Shown here in pieces: positions 27,639 through 37,030 of a stretch of 64,000 nucleotides of DNA (positions are counted from its first letter, which is position 1; every line of letters begins with the position of its first letter). The notes under the pieces were generated by a model. That model had not been told where the DNA came from. It did not search any database and was given only the letters and a program-made list of their open reading frames with translations. Location: the NCBI RefSeq assembly GCF_001021165.1, contig NZ_AZAY01000010.1, forward strand, positions 1 through 64,000, given 5' to 3'. The stretch is from Marinitoga sp. 1197. Its GTDB lineage: Bacteria; Thermotogota; Thermotogae; Petrotogales; Petrotogaceae. Both the position numbers and the translations under genes were made by a program.

Positions 27639-29300
27639 ATGAGTATAAAATGGAAAATATGGAGTTTGGTTTTATTATTGTTACTATTACAATTTGTTTT
27701 ATTTATTATATCTAACAATGCTTTTTTAAACATTTACAACAATGAAAAGTTATTGGGTGAAAAGTATATATTTAATATGAAAAATATAGGGTTTTATTCA
27801 ACAAAATTTATGGAAGCCAGAAAAAATGTAGCAGAATATATGGCCTTTAATGATGAAAGCTTAAAAATATCAGCTGAAAATAAAATGCAGGAAGTAATAG
27901 ATAATATTTCAAAATTAAATTTAGATGAAGATTTAAAGTCTTTGAAATTAAAAGCTATTGATGATATTTCAAATTACTTAAATTTATTAAAAAATTATAA
28001 ATCTATAGATGCTATAAAAAATGATGCAGATAATTTTAAAATTATAGCTTCAAACGCTATACAGTCATTTAATGAACTTCAAAAGGCTATTGAAGATAGT
28101 GAAGAAAAAATAATGAAAAAAAACCTTGATTTAATAAATAAATCGCAAAATTTTGGTGTTATAATAATAATAACTTCTCTGATATTCAGCATTATTCTAT
28201 CTGTAATAATTATAAGAGTTATTTTAAAAACATTAAATATCTTAATGAATTATGCTAAACATTTATCCGAAAAAGATTATTCCGTGGAAATTCCAGAGAT
28301 AAAAAATAAAGATGAATTTGGGAGATTGATACAAGTATTTAAAAACATGCATTTACAACTGATAAATGATATGGCGAAAATAAAAGAAGAAAGTTTGACA
28401 TTAACAACATCTATGGAAGAAATCACACAGGCTATGAATGAATCTGCCGTATCTCTTGAAAAAGTTTCGAGTTCTGTTAATTCCATATCTTCCGAAGTAG
28501 AAAATATAACAGCAGCCGTCCAGCAAACAACAGCCTCTGTTCAAGAAATTTCATCTGCAACAAAGTTAATTGCAGATAACGCAACAGAAGCTGCTGAATT
28601 CGGACATCTTTCAACAGAGGATGCTGAGAAAGCTGGACATACAGTAAAAAAATCTATTGATAAAATGAAAGAAATTAAAGAAATAACCATTGATATAGAA
28701 AAAGTTGTAAAAAGCTTTAATGAAAGTTCTATTAAAATAAGTGATTTTGTTGATACAGTTGCAAATATAGCAGAACAAACCAATTTATTGGCTTTAAATG
28801 CTGCAATAGAAGCAGCAAGAGCGGGAGAGGCAGGAAAAGGTTTTGCTGTTGTTGCTGATGAAATTAGGGTTTTAGCTGAAGAAAGCAGAAAAGCTGCAGA
28901 TGAAATCAGGGAAGTAGTTGAGGGGATACAAACAGTTTCAAATGAAGCTATAAATGTTTCTAATATAATTAACGAAAAGGTAAAAGAAGGCTCTATGCTT
29001 TCATCTGAAGCTGGTGAAAACCTCGAGAAAATATTAAAAGCAATAAAAGATATTACTGCAAGATTGGAAAGTATTGCTGCAAGTGTTGAAGAACAAACAG
29101 CTGCTGTGGATGAAATAGCTACTGCTATGACAGAATTATCTCAGAATACTATGAGTATAAATGAATTTATTCAGGAAATAAATGCATCAACCGAAGAACA
29201 AACTGCAAACATAGAAAACGTTACTGCTGAAGTCAACAGTATGTTAGATCTTGCTAAGAGATTAAAAAATATTGTAAATCAATTTAAATTAAAGGATTGA
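27639..29300 (+). CDS. Methyl-accepting chemotaxis protein
   Basis: About 553 residues: TM1 (about 7-27), an extracytoplasmic helical sensor of about 150 residues, TM2 (about 170-190), a HAMP segment, and a long cytoplasmic signalling domain with the hairpin tip [23 protein letters not shown] 27624 overlaps the GGAGGTG ribosome site, so ATG 27639 is the start. Signals to the CheA/CheW array; ligand unknown. A 201-bp palindromic repeat follows within 35 bases and then an HD-GYP sensor gene. Confidence 0.93.
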   Translation: MSIKWKIWSLVLLLLLLQFVLFIISNNAFLNIYNNEKLLGEKYIFNMKNIGFYSTKFMEARKNVAEYMAFNDESLKISAENKMQEVIDNISKLNLDEDLKSLKLKAIDDISNYLNLLKNYKSIDAIKNDADNFKIIASNAIQSFNELQKAIEDSEEKIMKKNLDLINKSQNFGVIIIITSLIFSIILSVIIIRVILKTLNILMNYAKHLSEKDYSVEIPEIKNKDEFGRLIQVFKNMHLQLINDMAKIKEESLTLTTSMEEITQAMNESAVSLEKVSSSVNSISSEVENITAAVQQTTASVQEISSATKLIADNATEAAEFGHLSTEDAEKAGHTVKKSIDKMKEIKEITIDIEKVVKSFNESSIKISDFVDTVANIAEQTNLLALNAAIEAARAGEAGKGFAVVADEIRVLAEESRKAADEIREVVEGIQTVSNEAINVSNIINEKVKEGSMLSSEAGENLEKILKAIKDITARLESIAASVEEQTAAVDEIATAMTELSQNTMSINEFIQEINASTEEQTANIENVTAEVNSMLDLAKRLKNIVNQFKLKD

Positions 29301-29332
29301 ATTGTATAACATTTATAAATTAAATTTTCTTA

Positions 29333-29533
29333 TACGGTGTCCAAAAATTCAAATTCACTCAGGCAGCTTGATTGCTTATCCTTAAAATTATTTATTCTCA
29401 GCCGTCGCTCAGATTTTTCATCCATGAAAAAGCTTCACTCAAAAAAACGTCCTGTTTTTTTGACGGCTTTCATTCATAATTTTAAGGGCAATCTTCGAGC
29501 CTTCGTTTCATTTGAGACTTTTTAGACAGCCTA
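29333..29533 (+). repeat. Palindromic TA-bounded repeat, subgroup B copy 1 (201 bp)
   Basis: Starts TACGGTGTCCAAAAATTCAA and ends TTTTTAGACAGCCTA. Two apical hairpins: TTTTTCAT / ATGAAAAA and AAAAAAAC / GTTTTTTT, between a long outer stem. A 62-codon open frame runs across it but is matched only because the copies are alike. It ends 32 bases before the start of the following gene. Confidence 0.88.
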
Positions 29534-29565
29534 TTTTCTTAGACAAAATGATTGGTGGTGGAATT

Positions 29566-31470
29566 TTGAAAAGAATTACAACAATTATTGTTATATTATT
29601 CGCAGTAATTGTTTTTCCAATAAAAATAGGTTTATATTATAATCCACCAAAAATAATAGACGAAAAAAACGGAATTTTTCCTGAACTTTTAAATTATATT
29701 TTCGAAAAAGAAAATATTAAACCAGATTATATTTTTGACACATTTCCAAATTTGATAAAAAAATTGGAAAGTGGAGAAATAGATGCTCTTGCATGTTTGG
29801 GATATTCAAAAGAGCGGGCGGAAAAGTTTGAATTTAATAAAGAGTTTATTTTATCAGACTGGGCTGTTGTATATATAAATCATAAATCAAATATAGTTAA
29901 TATCTTTGACCTTGAAAATAAAAGAATAGGTGTTTTAAAAGATGATGTATATTATGCAGATGAATATAAAGGGATAAAAAAAATATTGGAAAATTTCGAT
30001 ATTAAAGTGCGTTTTTATGAATTTAATTCATATGAAGATATATTTAAAGCTTTATCAAAAAATAAAATTGATGCAGCTGTTGTTAACAGGACATTTGGTC
30101 TGGCTAATTCAGATGAATATAATTTAATACCAACAGATATAGTTTTTTCTCCATTAAAAATATACATTGCTTTTAATAAAAATTATTCAGAAAAAAATAA
30201 GATAATAAAAATATTAGACGAAAACATACGTTTATTAAAATATGATTATAATTCAATATATTATGAAATATTAAATAAATACCTTTATGTTCAAAAAGAA
30301 AATATTATACCTAAATGGGTTAAGTTATTTGTTTTCATTTCTTTTTTTCTTATTATAACCTTAATTATTAACCATTATATTTTGGTAAAATTAGTTGAAA
30401 AAAGAACGAAACAGTTAAGAAAACTGAATATGGAATTAAGGAAAAAAAATGAAGAATTAGAATCATTTAATGAAGAAATAACCTCGCAAAATGAAGAATT
30501 AGAAACATTATATATTCATAATGAAAAATTACAAAATTCATTAAAAATACTTATTAAAACTATATCAAACATAGAAAAAGAAAAATATCTATCAGAAGAT
30601 CTTTATTTAATCGAATTGTTTGATGCGGTTACTTTTATTTTAGAAGGAATTGAATATGCTGAATTAATCAAATATGAAAACTCAAAGAAGATATTTTTAA
30701 AAAGATTTGGAAAGAAAGCTTTAAGAGAAAGTGCTTTAAAAGACAGACATATTATTTTATCAATGGATAATACAATAAAATATTCTGCGTTTTTCAAATT
30801 GAATGAATCACTAAACAATCTCGAAATAACCAATGAAACATTAGAATCTTTTAAAACCCTGGCATATGCATTCTTAAAAATAAAAGAAGAAGCAAAGTTA
30901 GAAGAAAAATTTAGAGAAGATATTATCAAATCATTAATATCTTTTCTTGAACAACATGACGAATATACAAAAAACCATTCTAAAATGGTAGCAGAATATT
31001 CCAGAAAAATAGCTCAAAAGTTGAATTTGAGCGAGGAATTACAAAGTAAAATATTTTGGTCTGCATTACTGCATGATATTGGGAAAATACTTATACCAAA
31101 TAATATTCTGAATAAAAATGGTGGGTTAACAGAAGAGGAATATAATCAAATAAAAATGCATCCAGTTTATGCATATAATGCTTTGATTAATTCAGAAGGA
31201 TTAAAAGAAATTGCAATTGGAGTCAGACATCATCACGAAAGATGGGATGGTAAAGGCTATCCTGATGGACTAAAAGGAAAAGAAATTCCTTTGATTTCAC
31301 AAATAATAGGAGTAGCTGATGCATGGGATGCTATGACATCAAGCAGAGCATATAGAAAAGCAATGGATAAAGAAAAAGCTATCGAAGAAATAGAAAAGAA
31401 TTCTGGAAAACAATTTTCTCCAGAAATTGTAGAAGTTTTTTTGGCAATTATTAGAGATGAAAATAATTGA
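29566..31470 (+). CDS. HD-GYP cyclic-di-GMP phosphodiesterase with periplasmic binding-type sensor
   Basis: About 634 residues. The likely start is TTG 29566 behind GGTGGTGG; upstream in-frame codons lie in the repeat and lack a ribosome site. Signal/TM segment, SBP_bac_3-type ligand-binding domain (IKIGLYYNPPKII, SGEIDALACLGYSKERAEKF, NKIDAAVVNRTFG), TM helix (about 265-285), coiled coil rich in Glu/Asn/Lys, and HD-GYP with LHDIGKILIP and HHERWDGKGYPDGLKG. All catalytic motifs present. Paralogous to the 808-residue protein at 14185-16611 but without PAS. Confidence 0.92.
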   Translation: MKRITTIIVILFAVIVFPIKIGLYYNPPKIIDEKNGIFPELLNYIFEKENIKPDYIFDTFPNLIKKLESGEIDALACLGYSKERAEKFEFNKEFILSDWAVVYINHKSNIVNIFDLENKRIGVLKDDVYYADEYKGIKKILENFDIKVRFYEFNSYEDIFKALSKNKIDAAVVNRTFGLANSDEYNLIPTDIVFSPLKIYIAFNKNYSEKNKIIKILDENIRLLKYDYNSIYYEILNKYLYVQKENIIPKWVKLFVFISFFLIITLIINHYILVKLVEKRTKQLRKLNMELRKKNEELESFNEEITSQNEELETLYIHNEKLQNSLKILIKTISNIEKEKYLSEDLYLIELFDAVTFILEGIEYAELIKYENSKKIFLKRFGKKALRESALKDRHIILSMDNTIKYSAFFKLNESLNNLEITNETLESFKTLAYAFLKIKEEAKLEEKFREDIIKSLISFLEQHDEYTKNHSKMVAEYSRKIAQKLNLSEELQSKIFWSALLHDIGKILIPNNILNKNGGLTEEEYNQIKMHPVYAYNALINSEGLKEIAIGVRHHHERWDGKGYPDGLKGKEIPLISQIIGVADAWDAMTSSRAYRKAMDKEKAIEEIEKNSGKQFSPEIVEVFLAIIRDENN

Positions 31471-31498
31471 AGTTTATTATATTAGATTGTCTAATTTA

Positions 31499-32866
31499 TT
31501 ATATAATAGCTTTTTTCCAATTTCCAAAATGAACAAAAAGCCAGGCTATAATCATAGCAAGGATATTGCTTATAATCATTGCATAAAAAATACCTAAAAA
31601 TCCCCATGTATTAGCCATAATAGCGATTAAAGGTATTCTTATACCCCATAATCTTGTAACGTTTATAATCATAGATTGTCCAGTTCTTCCAGCACCTACC
31701 AGAGTATTTACAAATACACTCATAGATGAAAAAAATGGTAATGAAAAAGATACATACTTAAAGAAAATTTTTCCTATTTCTATTACTTCTGGTTCATTAA
31801 TAAAAAAACGTGTTAGATGCGCACCGAAGAAAAAAGTCAATGTGCTTAAAAAGGCTATGATTGTAAAATTAGTTATAAAAGCAATTTTAACAGTTTTTTG
31901 GGCATTTTTTATATCATTTGCGCCTAGAAACTGCCCAATCATTGTTGTTACCGCAGCACCAATACCAAAAGATATCATTGTAATAAGATTAATTATTCTA
32001 TTTCCGATTCCGTATGCACTAACAACAGCAGGGCCAAAACTTGATACAAATTTCATTATCACAACGAACCCAAAAGATGTAAAAGTATAACTCATAGATC
32101 CCGGAAACCCAATTGAAAGAATCTTTTTTACTATATATGAATCAAATATCAAATCTGATAAATTAACCTTAAATCCTCTTTCGCCCTTAAAAACAAGATA
32201 TGAAGATATTAATCCTGTAAATATTCTTGCAGTTGTAGTTGCCCATGCAGCGCCAGCTACCCCTAATGTTGGGAAAGGTCCAAAGCCAAAAATTAACAGA
32301 GGATCAAGGATTATATTTATAACAGTGGAATAAAACATCATATGCATGGAAAATTTCGAATCTCCCCAGCCCCTTAAAATAGCTCCAGAAATATTAAATA
32401 AAAAAGCAAATGGCATACCAATCATTATAATATTAAAATATTTAATTGCATAAGGAGCTATCTCCTTGCTGTTTTCTCCAGTGATAAGGTTAATTACCGG
32501 ATTAGATACTAAAACACCTATAAACGCCAGGGTTATTCCTAAAATTATAGCAATAATATAAGCCTGTCCAGCAGTTTTTTGTGACATTTTTTTATTATTC
32601 GCACCAGTATATTGAGATACAAGAGAAACTGTAGCATTTGAAAAACCTATTGTAAATGAAATAAAAACAAAAATAACCGGCCACGTTACTGTAGTGGCTG
32701 AAAATTCAATCTTACCCAATTTCCCTAAAAAATATGCATCCACTATATTATACATAGTTTGCATCAAATTCGAAATTATTATAGGCCAGCTTAGTAAAAA
32801 TAGTGACATGATAATGGAATTATTAAAAATATCTACTTTAGTATTTTTTAAAACTTTCTGTGACAT
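31499..32866 (-). CDS. MATE family efflux transporter
   Basis: 455 residues with 12 hydrophobic segments in two related halves (SWPIIISNLMQTMYNIVDAYFLGKLG opens the first, GFPGSMSYTFTSFGFVVIMKF the second). MATE pumps export cationic drugs or metabolites in exchange for Na+ or H+; Na+ would fit the other genes here. Single gene, convergent with the HD-GYP gene; a weak TTAGA / TCTAA hairpin at 31481-31493 may end both. Confidence 0.92.
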   Translation of the reverse strand: MSQKVLKNTKVDIFNNSIIMSLFLLSWPIIISNLMQTMYNIVDAYFLGKLGKIEFSATTVTWPVIFVFISFTIGFSNATVSLVSQYTGANNKKMSQKTAGQAYIIAIILGITLAFIGVLVSNPVINLITGENSKEIAPYAIKYFNIIMIGMPFAFLFNISGAILRGWGDSKFSMHMMFYSTVINIILDPLLIFGFGPFPTLGVAGAAWATTTARIFTGLISSYLVFKGERGFKVNLSDLIFDSYIVKKILSIGFPGSMSYTFTSFGFVVIMKFVSSFGPAVVSAYGIGNRIINLITMISFGIGAAVTTMIGQFLGANDIKNAQKTVKIAFITNFTIIAFLSTLTFFFGAHLTRFFINEPEVIEIGKIFFKYVSFSLPFFSSMSVFVNTLVGAGRTGQSMIINVTRLWGIRIPLIAIMANTWGFLGIFYAMIISNILAMIIAWLFVHFGNWKKAII

Positions 32867-32914
32867 AATCTCCTCCTAAAATTCGCTTTGCTAACTATTA
32901 TAACATATAATAGA

Positions 32915-33745
32915 TTAATTGTCAATAATTGCCATGATTGCGGCCATTCTTCCTGTATTTTTTTCTTTTCTATATGAAAACAACAAATCTGTATTTTTAT
33001 ATGTATCAATATTTGAATTTAAGATATGTTCTTTTCTTATACCGGTATTAATAAGCGTATATTCTATTGTCTTCCATATATCTATTAAATATTTTTCATT
33101 TTTACCTGGTTTTATAATCTCATTTGAAAAACTAAAATTTTTTTCATTAAAAATTTTTTCAAAAATATTTTTCACATCTTCTTTGACCTCAAAACTTTCC
33201 GGTCCTATAGATGGTCCCAGTGCAACTAAAATATCCTTTGGGTTACAACCAAATTCTTTAATCATTTTTAATACAGTTTTTTCACCAATTTTTTTAACCG
33301 TTCCTTTCCAGCCTGAATGCGCCAGAGCAATAACCTCCTTTACTGGATCAAAGAAATAAATAGGTGTACAATCTGCATATAATGTCACTAAAAATAGATT
33401 CTTCTTGTTTGTAATTAAACCATCCGCATTTTTAACCTTCCTTTTAAAAAGAAAATTATTTGATTTGAATGATTCATCTATAATTAAAATATTATCTTTA
33501 TGTACTTGATCAGAAAGTATTATACTATCTTGTTTTATATTAAAAGTTTCGCATAATTTTAAATAATTCATATAAACATCATTTAAAGCTGTTTGTGTAT
33601 TAACTCCCAGGTCTAATTCTTTACCATTATATCCTGTTTTTCTTGTAGTAAATATATGAAATAAATTCCCATAATTCTCAAATATGGGAATAGTAAAATA
33701 ATAAATATCATCTTTTTTCTTTAAAGTGAAATTACCAATTTTCAT
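32915..33745 (-). CDS. pgeF: YfiH/LACC1 family protein (purine nucleoside phosphorylase / polyphenol oxidase-like)
   Basis: 276 residues, usual family length. Motifs: DQVHKDNI with the first ligand His, LYADCTPIYFFD with the Cys, and AHSGWKGTVKKIGE with the second His, the zinc/copper site of the family. Known members have purine nucleoside phosphorylase or adenosine deaminase activity, and E. coli PgeF edits a peptidoglycan error. A single gene, with TAAAGGAGGA before the start. Confidence 0.88.
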   Translation of the reverse strand: MKIGNFTLKKKDDIYYFTIPIFENYGNLFHIFTTRKTGYNGKELDLGVNTQTALNDVYMNYLKLCETFNIKQDSIILSDQVHKDNILIIDESFKSNNFLFKRKVKNADGLITNKKNLFLVTLYADCTPIYFFDPVKEVIALAHSGWKGTVKKIGEKTVLKMIKEFGCNPKDILVALGPSIGPESFEVKEDVKNIFEKIFNEKNFSFSNEIIKPGKNEKYLIDIWKTIEYTLINTGIRKEHILNSNIDTYKNTDLLFSYRKEKNTGRMAAIMAIIDN

Positions 33746-33788
33746 ATTATCCTCCTTTAGATTTTCTAATAATCAATATATTATATCA

Positions 33789-33989
33789 TAGGTTGTTTAA
33801 AAAGTCTCAAATGAAACGAAGGCTCGAAGATTGCCCTTAAAATTATGAATGAAAGCCGTCAAAAAAACAGGACGTTTTTTTGAGTGAAGCTTTTTCATGG
33901 ATGAAAAATCTGAACGACGGCTGAGAATGAATAATTTTAAGGATAAGCAATCGAGCTGCCTGAGTGAATTTGACTTTTTAGACATCGTA
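33789..33989 (-). repeat. Palindromic TA-bounded repeat, subgroup B copy 2 (201 bp)
   Basis: Same length as copy B1 and nearly identical, but inverted (B1-like strand reads from 33989 down to 33789). Lies in the gap between the divergent pgeF and MFS genes. Confidence 0.88.
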
Positions 33990-34087
33990 TATATAATTTA
34001 AATATAATATTTTTAACTTTTATTAACATAACGAACCTTTTTTTGATGTATAATATAGTTTGTAAAACTAACAATTGGAGTGATTAG

Positions 34088-35272
34088 ATGAAAAAATTAT
34101 TATATTACACATTTTTAAGCAGTCTTGCACAATCCATATATAGAATAGTTTTTAACTTGTTTTTAAGGGATTTAGGTTTTAATAATACGTTTATAAGCCA
34201 TATAACATCACTTGAAATGATAGGTTCCGCTTTTCTAGGATTATTAATTGGAATAATGGGGGATAAATTTGGAAAAAAAATAATGTTAATATTTTCATCG
34301 GTAACATTTGCTGCCATTACATTTTTAAGAATTTCAATACCCTCAGAAACAATGTTAATATATACAGCTTTAATTAATGGTGGAGTGTTAACTTCAAGGA
34401 TGATTTTGCTTAATTCATTAATTGTGGATATTACAACACATGAAAATAGAGGGAAATATTTTGGATACAATTTTGGATTATTCATGGGAAGTGGTTTAAT
34501 AGGTAACTTAATAGGTGGGTCAATTGGAGAAGTCTTTGGCTTTAGTGCGGCGCTATTGATTACAGGAATTACACATTTATTTTCCAATTTTTTCTTACTA
34601 CTGGTACATGAAGACAAAAAACACCATTCGGAAGTTTCTATAAAAGAAATCTTCAGTCTAAAAGATTTTGATGAATTGCAGAGTCATATTGTAAAAATAC
34701 ATTTAATAAGAACATTTTTAATAGGGTTTGGTGCAGGATTATTTGTTAATTTTGGAAATGTCATATTCAAAGATTTGTTTAATATGCAACCAACTATTAT
34801 AGGTGTGGCCCTTGCTTTTGCACAGCTTGGGGCTTCGCTGGGTTCTATATTTTCATCCAAACTTTCAAAAAAGTTTGGAGCATATCAATTTACACTTTTC
34901 TTAAATATACTTGTTATACCTTTAATAATATCCTTTGCATATGTACGAGACCCATATTTATTTACTGTATTGTATGCTTTGAGATTTTCGTTTATGAATA
35001 TGACCAATCCCGTATCTACAACAATTATTATGAGTTATATACCTCAAAATAAGATAACAACAATAAGCAGTTTCAGAAATTTTTTAAATTTTATATCTCG
35101 TTCTCTTGCAGCTTTAATATTTGGATATATAACATCTTTTACAAATGGATATACATATCTATTTTTAATTAGTGCATTATTTTATTTTATTTCTTTAATA
35201 TTATTAAAGTTTCTGTTTAAACCCATTCTGAACGATAAAATATTTATGAGCTTATATAAAAAGAATATATAA
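34088..35272 (+). CDS. MFS transporter
   Basis: 394 residues, 12 hydrophobic segments. The loop GIMGDKFGKKIMLIFSS between helices 2 and 3 is the MFS signature. SYIPQNKITTISSFRNF precedes the last helices. Substrate unknown, sugar or drug class. Promoter candidate TATAAT near 34050; GGAGTG before ATG 34088. It converges on the HD-GYP gene with two bases between. Confidence 0.85.
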   Translation: MKKLLYYTFLSSLAQSIYRIVFNLFLRDLGFNNTFISHITSLEMIGSAFLGLLIGIMGDKFGKKIMLIFSSVTFAAITFLRISIPSETMLIYTALINGGVLTSRMILLNSLIVDITTHENRGKYFGYNFGLFMGSGLIGNLIGGSIGEVFGFSAALLITGITHLFSNFFLLLVHEDKKHHSEVSIKEIFSLKDFDELQSHIVKIHLIRTFLIGFGAGLFVNFGNVIFKDLFNMQPTIIGVALAFAQLGASLGSIFSSKLSKKFGAYQFTLFLNILVIPLIISFAYVRDPYLFTVLYALRFSFMNMTNPVSTTIIMSYIPQNKITTISSFRNFLNFISRSLAALIFGYITSFTNGYTYLFLISALFYFISLILLKFLFKPILNDKIFMSLYKKNI

Positions 35273-35274
35273 TA

Positions 35275-36621
35275 CTATTTTTTCTCGTTTTTAAGAATCT
35301 CAATAAATGAAATAACAACCTTTTCATCAAATTGACTACCAGCTAATCTTTTTAATTCATCTATTGCCTGTTCTTTTGTTAAAGGTTTTTTATATGGTCT
35401 TTCACTAATCATTGCATCAAAACTATCAACAACTGTTAAAATTCTTGATTCCAGCGGAATATTTTCTCCTGAAAGATTATCTGGATATCCTTTTCCATCC
35501 CATCTTTCATGATGATGTCTTATTATTTTAGATATATCTTTCATATCTTCGACTTTGCGTATTAATTCTTCACCTTTTACAGGGTGAAGTTTTATTTTTT
35601 CATATTCTTCTGATGTTAATTTATTGGCTTTATTTAATATAGACTGAGGAACAAAAATTTTACCAATATCGTGTAGAATACCAGCCCAATATATTCTCTC
35701 TATTCTTTGTTTGTCGATATTCATTTTTTCAGCAATTAATGAAGCCCATGTTGCTACCCTTTCTGAATGACCTCTGGTGTAATCATCATAATATTCCAGG
35801 GCTTTTACAAGCGTTAAAGCTATATCTTTATGGAATTTTCCTTCTTGTTTTATAAAGTTTAGCATCTTTAAAAAACCGGCAAATGTCTTACCAAAATAAT
35901 TCATTATTTTTGTATGATAATTTTCAAATGTATTTATATGATCATTTTTTAAAATATCAAGTGTAATAAGGCCAAAAATCTCTTTATTAAACATTATCGG
36001 TGTAATAAGCGTTTCTTTTAAATCTCCTCCCAATTTTTTAAACTCTTTGTATTTTCGTTTTGACATCTGTTTTTTATTGCTTTCATGAATGTCTTTTATT
36101 ATTGTTGAATTTTCTGGAATTATTAAATCATCTTTTTTTAATTTAAGAGCATTAATTTTTTCATAATTATAACCCTTTGCAAATACCATTTTCGCATTAT
36201 TATCATCAAATAAAAAAATTGAGCCATATTTTGCCGGTTCAATTATTTCAAGTGCCAACTCTAAAACCCTTTTTTCAAAATCCTTTTCCATTAATTTTGG
36301 AGCTGCAAAAAAAGAAGATAATTCTAATGTTTTTATTACAGAATTATTCAATTTTTCTATTTTTTTATATGATGCCTCTAACTCTTTGTTAGTTTCTTCC
36401 AGTTCCATATTCAGTTTTTTTAATTCTTTAGTTTTATTATCATATTTTTTCTGCAATGCCTTTCTGTCTATAATAAGAATGATAATTGATGTTATAATAA
36501 TAAATGCTATAATAACAAAAAACACAGCACTATGAAATACAATGCCGTTATTAGAAATATTATTTCCAAATATTATTACGCTTGAAACTATTAGTAAAAC
36601 CCAGAGTATGAACTTTTTCAT
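35275..36621 (-). CDS. Membrane HD-GYP phosphodiesterase with GAF domain
   Basis: About 448 residues: two TM helices (about 5-25 and 32-52), coiled coil (about 53-90), GAF-like domain (about 100-235), HD-GYP with LHDIGKIFVP, HHERWDGKGYPDNLSG and DSFDAMISERPYK. Unlike its two paralogues here it lacks the periplasmic binding domain, so it should sense an internal signal. TTG at 36624 is just before ATG 36621. A terminator and the small secreted-peptide gene lie immediately upstream on the same strand. Confidence 0.9.
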   Translation of the reverse strand: MKKFILWVLLIVSSVIIFGNNISNNGIVFHSAVFFVIIAFIIITSIIILIIDRKALQKKYDNKTKELKKLNMELEETNKELEASYKKIEKLNNSVIKTLELSSFFAAPKLMEKDFEKRVLELALEIIEPAKYGSIFLFDDNNAKMVFAKGYNYEKINALKLKKDDLIIPENSTIIKDIHESNKKQMSKRKYKEFKKLGGDLKETLITPIMFNKEIFGLITLDILKNDHINTFENYHTKIMNYFGKTFAGFLKMLNFIKQEGKFHKDIALTLVKALEYYDDYTRGHSERVATWASLIAEKMNIDKQRIERIYWAGILHDIGKIFVPQSILNKANKLTSEEYEKIKLHPVKGEELIRKVEDMKDISKIIRHHHERWDGKGYPDNLSGENIPLESRILTVVDSFDAMISERPYKKPLTKEQAIDELKRLAGSQFDEKVVISFIEILKNEKK

Positions 36622-36650
36622 CAATTCACCAGCCTTTATAAAACTTTATA

Positions 36651-36672
36651 AAAAAGGGGAGAAAATCCCCTT
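36651..36672 (-). terminator. Terminator of the secreted-peptide gene
   Basis: On the minus strand AAGGGG / CCCCTT with a T-run directly after; left arm begins at the peptide's stop codon. This shows that the peptide has its own short transcript. Confidence 0.85.
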
Positions 36673-36826
36673 ATTGATTGATAATGCTATTTAGTGCAAA
36701 AGATGTTGAACTTTGGGTAATATCTGTAGAATCTGATGTATCCAGCGGACCCGCAAAAGTAATGGAAGAGAATAATATAATAAACAAAAATGTCAAAATA
36801 ACGATTATTTTTGTAATTTTTTTCAT
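36671..36826 (-). CDS. 51-residue secreted peptide precursor (candidate signalling peptide)
   Basis: Starts at ATG 36826 behind AAGGAGTG. Residues 1-5 are MKKIT, 6-22 hydrophobic, and TFA at 23-25 is a good signal-peptidase site, leaving a 26-residue tail GPLDTSDSTDITQSSTSFAL + NSIINQ that is rich in Ser, Thr and Asp and has no Cys or Lys. The size and plan are those of Phr-type signalling precursors. Its own consensus promoter and terminator argue for a real, strongly expressed gene of about 200 nt. Divergent from a helical-repeat protein with an HTH. No family recognised; another option is a small envelope peptide or toxin. Confidence 0.7.
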   Translation of the reverse strand: MKKITKIIVILTFLFIILFSSITFAGPLDTSDSTDITQSSTSFALNSIINQ

Positions 36827-36860
36827 AGTTTCACACTCCTTATTTTTTATTTTCAACTAT

Positions 36861-36888
36861 ATTATACACTATATCATATGACTGTCAA
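36861..36888 (-). promoter_or_regulatory. Consensus promoter of the secreted-peptide gene
   Basis: Minus-strand TTGACA (36883-36888), 16-base spacer, TATAAT (36861-36866), both perfect hexamers. Predicted start of transcription is about 25-30 bases before the ATG. Confidence 0.85.
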
Positions 36889-36890
36889 AT

Positions 36891-36951
36891 TATGCTATAT
36901 TCAGAAGTTTGATTATTACCCGATTTACATATAAAAAATATATGCTATATT
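36891..36951. promoter_or_regulatory. Two direct repeats TATGCTATATT 50 bp apart
   Basis: The 11-mer TATGCTATATT occurs at 36891-36901, directly behind the -35 of the peptide gene, and again at 36941-36951, in the same direction. They lie between the peptide gene and the divergent HTH gene, where a regulator of both would bind. Confidence 0.5.
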
Positions 36952-37030
36952 GTAACATTAATATTTTTGGTATTATAACTTCCCATATGTTATTAAATAT
37001 TATATAATAGTAAAAAAGTGAGGTTAAACG

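Noticed and set aside
29337-29525. 62-codon open frame found almost identically in repeats B1 and B2 (also 33797-33985 minus)
   Set aside because: It crosses the palindromic repeat, has no ribosome site and the frame is broken in B3 and B4; similarity reflects the repeat, not a protein.
36678-36881. 67-codon plus-strand frame opposite the secreted-peptide gene
   Set aside because: It overlaps the peptide gene, whose promoter, RBS, signal peptide and terminator are all on the minus strand.
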